Shown here: positions 59,365-64,000 of the stretch, in pieces | Layout: every line of letters starts with the position of its first letter | Numbering within the stretch: the stretch's first letter is position 1 | Assembly (NCBI GenBank): GCA_019322435.1 | Contig: JAHWIR010000010.1 | Coordinates: 1-64,000, forward strand | Length of the DNA: 64,000 nucleotides | DNA from: Candidatus Woesearchaeota archaeon | GTDB taxonomy: Archaea > Nanobdellota > Nanobdellia > Woesearchaeales > WJKL01 | Reading direction: 5' to 3' | The notes under the pieces: model-generated | Told to the model about the DNA's origin: nothing | Database searches by the model: none | Seen by the model: the letters and a program-made list of their open reading frames with translations, nothing else | Translations under genes and position numbers: made by a program

Positions 59365-60366
59365 TTATTTAATAAACCTTTCTAATAACCTATCGATATT
59401 TTTGATTCCTAAGTAATATACTGAAAATCCCCCTATAAGAAGAGCACACAATGTTACTACCAAATGTGCTCCAATTGAAACAGCAAGAACTTCTGAAGAA
59501 ACCAACCCAAATGGTAAAAAAGCAATTAACCATACTGCTTCATAAGAGCCTACTCTTCCAGGCGTGGTAGGAATTACTAATGTAAATGTAATGACCAAAT
59601 TTCCAATAGCCATAGTAATCAAAGCTATTTTAATATTAAATGCTAAAAACATTAAGTAATAAGCAATTATAATAAAAAACTGAATACATAGCGCATAAAC
59701 AAAAGCCAAAGATAAAACACGTACATCTCTTAAATATGAAAACGCATTGAAAAATTTATTTAAGAAACTAGAAATTTTATTTTTAAATTTAAAAGAGAAA
59801 AATGATAAAACATAATCAGCAATTCTTATGAAAATCTTAGGATAAAACATTAGTGCAAGAAGTACAAAAAACAACAAAATTATAATCAAAATTGCCCAAA
59901 TTAAAATACCATTAATCAAAAATAATGAAGAATTAAGAAAATAAGCCAAAATCAGCCCAACAACACCCCAAAAAAAAGCAGCAACTATCTCAAGAAAAGA
60001 AATAATTATTATGGTTATTGAGGATTTTTTTATTGGAATGCCCTCTTTAGTCCTCAACAAATAAAGCCTTACTAACTCTCCAAATCTAAAAGGCGCGATT
60101 ATATTAACATAATAAGATAAAGCAGTAAGCGTAAATATATTAGCAAATCTAATCTTTTTCTTAAATACTTTTAACAGAACATTCCATCTTAGCGCCCTAA
60201 AGAAGTAAGTCAACGAAATCAGTAATAAAGAGAATAAAATAAATTTAATTTGGGCATTCTTAAAAGTATTATATACCTCAGATGCTCCTAAGAAATATAC
60301 AAATATTCCTAAAATTAAAATACCTACCAGTAATGATGCAAAGTACTTTATCTTTTTTTTATGCAT
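59365..60366 (-). CDS. LPG-synthase-type transmembrane (UPF0104) protein, 333 aa
   Basis: Second flippase-like protein of this family in the window, with APFRFGELVRLYLLRTKEG and VIPTTPGRVGSYEAVWL as family signatures and about eight helices. Start at ATG 60366; a TTG seven codons earlier (60387) is less likely. It is divergent from a GT2 gene at 60444, the same pairing as at 33881/34819, suggesting a GT2 plus flippase module. Confidence 0.87.
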   Translation of the reverse strand: MHKKKIKYFASLLVGILILGIFVYFLGASEVYNTFKNAQIKFILFSLLLISLTYFFRALRWNVLLKVFKKKIRFANIFTLTALSYYVNIIAPFRFGELVRLYLLRTKEGIPIKKSSITIIIISFLEIVAAFFWGVVGLILAYFLNSSLFLINGILIWAILIIILLFFVLLALMFYPKIFIRIADYVLSFFSFKFKNKISSFLNKFFNAFSYLRDVRVLSLAFVYALCIQFFIIIAYYLMFLAFNIKIALITMAIGNLVITFTLVIPTTPGRVGSYEAVWLIAFLPFGLVSSEVLAVSIGAHLVVTLCALLIGGFSVYYLGIKNIDRLLERFIK

Positions 60367-60443
60367 AAGCTTTATAATAAACAACACCTTTAAATATTTT
60401 GTTCAATAAAATCAACAAATAACTTCACATTTCATTTTTAAAA

Positions 60444-61292
60444 ATGGTAAAGATATCAATAATTATCCCAGTCTATAACGAAGAAGCATCAGTATACTCT
60501 GTTATCAACAAAATAAAGGAAGTAACCGATGATAATTTCGAAATAATTGTTGTTGATGACCATAGTAAAGATAGAAGCAAGGAATATCTTGAAGCTATAA
60601 AGGGAATAAGAATAATATCCCATCCAGTAAACAAAGGATATGGCGCTTCTTTAAAAACAGGAATAAATGCATCCAAAGGAGAATACCTCTTAATAACCGA
60701 TTCCGACGGCACATACCCTGTTGAAGATATCCCCAAATTAGTCAAATTTATACCAAAATATGATATGGTTGTTGGAGCAAGAGTAGGAAGAAAAGTTAAA
60801 ATTCCTTTGTTAAGGAAACCAGCCAAATGGTTTTTGAAACACTTTTCTTCTTATATAGCATCTTACAAAATTCCAGATCTGAACTCAGGATTGAGGATAT
60901 TCAAAAAAAAGATTGTTTTGGACCATTGGAACCTGTTTCCAGAAAAATTTTCTTTTACTTCAACATTGACGATGCTCTGTCATACTAAAGGCTATAATGT
61001 AAAATATATCCCTATAAATTATTACAAAAGAAAAGGAAAATCAACAATACACCCTATAAAAGACTTCATCGGATTCACTAAATTACTAATGAAACTTTCT
61101 TTATTTTTCAATCCTCTACAAATATTTATCCCTTGTGCTATTTTACTATTCCTCTCAGGTTGCTTTATTCTTCTTCTAGGATTAACACTGTTCAATAGAT
61201 TTTATGATACTACATTTATCATGATCTCTTTATCAGCTGTTCAGATATTCTTTTTTGGATTAATAGCAGAACTTGTAATAAGGAAAAAATAA
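60444..61292 (+). CDS. Polyprenyl-phosphate-sugar synthase-like GT2, 282 aa
   Basis: GT-A fold: IIIPVYNEE, VVDDHSKD, TDSDGTYP (D-x-D-like), and DLNSGLRIFKK. Two C-terminal helices (about 225-249, 255-278). Fits the DPM1/GtrB/AglD-like family that loads a sugar on polyprenyl phosphate. First of a plus-strand operon; the next gene starts three bases downstream. Confidence 0.9.
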   Translation: MVKISIIIPVYNEEASVYSVINKIKEVTDDNFEIIVVDDHSKDRSKEYLEAIKGIRIISHPVNKGYGASLKTGINASKGEYLLITDSDGTYPVEDIPKLVKFIPKYDMVVGARVGRKVKIPLLRKPAKWFLKHFSSYIASYKIPDLNSGLRIFKKKIVLDHWNLFPEKFSFTSTLTMLCHTKGYNVKYIPINYYKRKGKSTIHPIKDFIGFTKLLMKLSLFFNPLQIFIPCAILLFLSGCFILLLGLTLFNRFYDTTFIMISLSAVQIFFFGLIAELVIRKK

Positions 61293-61294
61293 AA

Positions 61295-62188
61295 ATGCAA
61301 AATTACATTAGAGAATACAAATCTCTTTTAGTAGGGTATTCAAAAGATAAAAAAATTAGAGAAAGGGGATCATCAGGAGGAGCTTTAACTAGCATACTTA
61401 TCCAAGCCTTAAGATCAAAATTAATAGACGCAGCAATAACAGTTTCTATGAATAAAAAACAACCATGGAAACCAGTAGTGACTTTAGCTAAAAATGAAAA
61501 AGAAATACTTTATTCACAAGGTTCAAAATATACATTAATAAATTTCAAAGATATACTAGCCATTCTAAATAAAAATAAAGATAAAAAACTAGCAATTACA
61601 GCCCTCCCCTGCCATAGCGTTATATTAAAAAACATCAAAGAAAGATACCCCAACATAAAGCTAATTTTTGGCCTTTTCTGCGGTTATAACACGCCCTTTA
61701 AAGCAACAGAATTTTTAATAAGGAAATCAGGAATAAAAAAACAAGAAATAACTTCTTTGGAATACAGAGGAGGAAAATACCCAGGAGGTTTTCTAATTAA
61801 ATCAAAAGACAAAAAAGTATTTTTTCCAAAACATTATTATGATATAGTTAATCTCATGTTCATCCCAAAAGGCTGCCTTAGTTGTAAGGATTATACAAGT
61901 GAAAAATCAGATATCTCTTTTGGAGATGCTTGGGGTTATGATAACCATACCTTAATCATAGTTAGAACAAATATCGGACAAAAATTAATCAATCAATCTA
62001 ATCTCAAAACTAAAGAAATTTCAGAGAGCCTCCTATATGAGATGCATAAACATAACCTTAAGCACAAAAAACAAAAAGACCCCTTACCTCAGAAAATTGC
62101 AATGCATTTCTTGAAAATTTTTGGGAAATTTATCCCATTTAGGTTTTTAGGCTATTTATCTAAATTAAGAAGAAAATATAAAAAATGA
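61295..62188 (+). CDS. FrhB/FdhB-like (coenzyme F420 hydrogenase beta-subunit family) protein, 297 aa
   Basis: RERGSSGGALTSILIQAL and a C-terminal GCLSCKDYTSEKSDISFGDAWG match the FrhB-like family, which binds flavin and Fe-S clusters. Only two Cys near the cluster motif are close together; the usual N-terminal 2[4Fe-4S] ferredoxin part is missing. Versions of this family occur in glycan loci, where they may reduce or modify sugars. Overlaps the next gene by 4 nt. Confidence 0.8.
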   Translation: MQNYIREYKSLLVGYSKDKKIRERGSSGGALTSILIQALRSKLIDAAITVSMNKKQPWKPVVTLAKNEKEILYSQGSKYTLINFKDILAILNKNKDKKLAITALPCHSVILKNIKERYPNIKLIFGLFCGYNTPFKATEFLIRKSGIKKQEITSLEYRGGKYPGGFLIKSKDKKVFFPKHYYDIVNLMFIPKGCLSCKDYTSEKSDISFGDAWGYDNHTLIIVRTNIGQKLINQSNLKTKEISESLLYEMHKHNLKHKKQKDPLPQKIAMHFLKIFGKFIPFRFLGYLSKLRRKYKK

Positions 62189-62955
62189 AATTAAAAGGCG
62201 TTTTCAAAAGATTCAGAAAAGAAATATTTTATGTAAAGAGAAAAAAATGGAACTACAAGGACGTTGGGGATTTCTGGAACACAGTTCATGATTATGATGA
62301 AATAGATAACGAAACATATGCTTACAAAAGAAGATTTTATGACAGTTTTAAGATGCAGTCAATATCATCAAATTCCAATATTTTAGATATAGATTGCAGA
62401 ACAGGGAATGGATCTGTTTTCTACCATAAAAACGGAAAGATAAATCAAGTTACTTGCGTAAGCCCATCTAATATATTCTTGGATGTCTGCAAAAAAAGAC
62501 TAACAAAATATCAAATCAAGGGAAACTTTATCTTATTAAGGAAATTACCTCTCCCATTAAGATCTCAAACATTTGACGCAAGCTTATGTTTTGAAACAAT
62601 AGAACATATCTCTAATCATAAGGAATTTCTAGCAGAGCTTAATAGATTACTCAAGAAAAATGGAGAACTGATCTTAACAATGCCAAATATATTATGGGAA
62701 CCTATTCATTGGTTTTCAGCAGTTTTTGGAATCCATCATAGTGAAGGCCCCCATAAATTCTTAAGAAGAAGAAAATTATTAACATTATTAAAAAAAACAG
62801 GATTCAAAGTAATAAAACAAAAAACAACTGTTTTAATACCAGCAGGACCTAAACAGCTTACTAGACTTGGAGAATTGCTTGAAAAAATATTGGGGAAGAA
62901 TATAATGCATTTAATTGGATTGAGGCATATATTCATATGCAAAAAAGAATTTTAA
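62185..62955 (+). CDS. SAM-dependent methyltransferase with altered motif I, 256 aa
   Basis: The fold is class I methyltransferase, with CFETIEHISNH and ELILTMPNILWEP. Motif I reads NILDIDCRTGNGSVF where most relatives have a D-x-G-C-G-x-G loop, so the first Gly is an Asp and the next is Arg. SAM binding may be retained or lost. Overlaps the preceding gene by 4 nt and the epimerase gene by 19 nt. Confidence 0.78.
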   Translation: MKLKGVFKRFRKEIFYVKRKKWNYKDVGDFWNTVHDYDEIDNETYAYKRRFYDSFKMQSISSNSNILDIDCRTGNGSVFYHKNGKINQVTCVSPSNIFLDVCKKRLTKYQIKGNFILLRKLPLPLRSQTFDASLCFETIEHISNHKEFLAELNRLLKKNGELILTMPNILWEPIHWFSAVFGIHHSEGPHKFLRRRKLLTLLKKTGFKVIKQKTTVLIPAGPKQLTRLGELLEKILGKNIMHLIGLRHIFICKKEF

Positions 62956-63848
62956 TAACAGGCGCAACAGGATTTGTAGGAATTCATTTAATAAGAAAAA
63001 TATTAAAACAAGATTATTCTATCACCTGTCTTATAAAAAAGGATAACAACTATCTATTCAATAAAAACCTTGAGGAAATTAAAGGACACCCTATTAAAAT
63101 AATATATGGAGATATAACCAGAAAAGAAACTTTATCAAAAATAGGAGAACAGGATATTCTAATACACCTAGCAGCAGCAGTGGGTTCTGTAAGCAAAAAA
63201 GAAAATTACAAAGTCAATATTATTGGTTCTAAAAATATGCTGGGTCTTTGTAAAAAAAATAAAATAAATAGGATAATCTCTTTTGGATCTGTTGCAGGAA
63301 TAAGAAAGTTTAAAGGAATCTATGGAGAAACAAAAAATAAATCAGAGGAGATATTCCTTGAGTCTGGATTAGATATAACTATCTTTAGACCAACAATGAT
63401 TTATGGAAAAGAAAGTAAGGGGTTCAACAAAATAATAAAGTATACTAAGCTCTTCCCTTTATTTATCCCTCTTGTAGGAAATGGAAAATATCTTAGACAA
63501 CCAGTTTATGTCGAAGACGTTGTTGATGCTATTTTATCTTCAATAAAAACATCTAAGTCAATTGACAAAATCTATAATCTTGCAGGCCCAGAAAAAATAA
63601 CATTCCGAGAAATAATTTCTAAAGTCAGCACACAATTAAATATAAATAAGATTACAATCCCAATACCTATCTTCTTTTGCAAATTTCTTGCTCTTATTCT
63701 AGAGAAAGTTTCTTCAAAACCTGCAATAACCATGAGAGAAATAATTAGTATAAACCAAAATACAACAATGGATATAGAATCAACAAGAAAAGATTTAAAT
63801 TTTAATCCAATAAGCATAGATCAAGGAATTAAAATGACCCTCAAATAG
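62937..63848 (+). CDS. NAD-dependent epimerase/dehydratase (extended SDR), 303 aa
   Basis: NAD loop GATGFVG at residues 9-15, HLAAAVGS, FGSVAGIRKFKGIYGETKNKSE with catalytic Y-x-x-x-K. Typical nucleotide-sugar epimerase or dehydratase; substrate unknown. Start at 62937 overlaps the methyltransferase by 19 nt, consistent with a coupled operon. Confidence 0.88.
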   Translation: MQKRILITGATGFVGIHLIRKILKQDYSITCLIKKDNNYLFNKNLEEIKGHPIKIIYGDITRKETLSKIGEQDILIHLAAAVGSVSKKENYKVNIIGSKNMLGLCKKNKINRIISFGSVAGIRKFKGIYGETKNKSEEIFLESGLDITIFRPTMIYGKESKGFNKIIKYTKLFPLFIPLVGNGKYLRQPVYVEDVVDAILSSIKTSKSIDKIYNLAGPEKITFREIISKVSTQLNINKITIPIPIFFCKFLALILEKVSSKPAITMREIISINQNTTMDIESTRKDLNFNPISIDQGIKMTLK

Positions 63849-63881
63849 GTAGGAATATAAAATAAAAACCTTTTGAAAAGC

Positions 63882-63898
63882 TTTATAAACTTTATAAA
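63882..63898 (+). promoter_or_regulatory. Tandem TATA boxes before the terminal gene
   Basis: TTTATAAA occurs at 63882-63889 and again at 63891-63898. The first is centred 26 nt before the ATG at 63912, the second 17 nt. The first fits a leaderless start. Confidence 0.5.
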
Positions 63899-63911
63899 TT
63901 GAGTAATCAAA

Positions 63912-64000
63912 ATGAAAGCACTTATAACAGGTTTGACAGGACAAGACGGCTCTTATCTGGCTGAATTCCTGTTGGAAAAAGGCTATGAAGTCTATGGAAT
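63912..64000 (+). CDS. gmd: GDP-mannose 4,6-dehydratase, N-terminal fragment (cut by window end)
   Basis: The visible 29 residues contain TGLTGQDGSYLAEFLLEKGY, the NAD-binding loop characteristic of GDP-mannose 4,6-dehydratase (T-G-x-x-G-Q-D-G). The enzyme makes GDP-4-keto-6-deoxymannose, precursor of fucose, rhamnose or perosamine-type sugars. The rest lies outside the window. Confidence 0.85.
   Translation, partial: MKALITGLTGQDGSYLAEFLLEKGYEVYG

Noticed and set aside
1..64000. CRISPR array, insertion sequence or transposase
   Set aside because: No regularly spaced repeats, no terminal inverted repeats with a transposase frame and no cas-like genes were seen.

Overview
The window comes from an AT-rich archaeon, most likely a small-genome DPANN lineage (Woesearchaeota/Pacearchaeota-like). 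Evidence: RadA, RadB, a zinc-ribbon RPA-type OB protein, archaeal uS2, an aMBF1-type zinc-ribbon/HTH protein, an AK6/Fap7-type kinase, a solitary 5S rRNA with its own TATA box, and TATA boxes placed about 25-31 nt before many ATGs (leaderless mRNAs). The phylum is inference; no 16S gene is present.

Region 1 (1-8980, + strand): a tightly packed run of 15 small proteins, nearly all with a prepilin-like N-terminus (short basic leader such as KKAQ, KGQ or KRGQ, then one hydrophobic helix). No assembly ATPase or platform protein is inside the window. Several leaders are enlarged by small double-hairpin DNA elements inserted in frame.

Region 2 (9047-12980): information processing (RPA, RadA) with a membrane hydrolase, a papain-like hydrolase and an unusual GC-rich non-coding block (11281-11541) made of consecutive hairpins.

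Region 3 (13021-15028): an accessory island. Two convergent transcription units share palindromic operators built on TTAGCTAG, followed by an operon of three tiny membrane proteins.

Region 4 (15042-31153): ThpR, uS2 (with a three-hairpin leader), HAD phosphatase, RadB, two tandem AglB/STT3-like GT-C proteins, two processive family 2 glycosyltransferases, aMBF1, a MurG-like glycosyltransferase, YjbQ, an ABC exporter, AK6, a shortened RqcH/NEMF homologue, a CPBP protease and 5S rRNA.

Region 5 (31246-64000): a very large surface-glycan locus. It holds a GHMP sugar kinase, two sugar nucleotidyltransferases, a WbpB/D/E-like set for a UDP-2,3-diacetamido-uronic acid, a PseB/PseC/PseI-like set for a nonulosonic (pseudaminic/legionaminic-type) acid under an Lrp-like regulator, a Wzx-like flippase, several glycosyltransferases, methyltransferases, two B12-binding radical SAM enzymes, GT-C membrane proteins, two LPG-synthase-type flippases, and the start of a GDP-mannose 4,6-dehydratase gene cut by the window edge. 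Together regions 1, 4 and 5 suggest a cell that invests heavily in glycosylated surface structures, perhaps including the pilin-like proteins.
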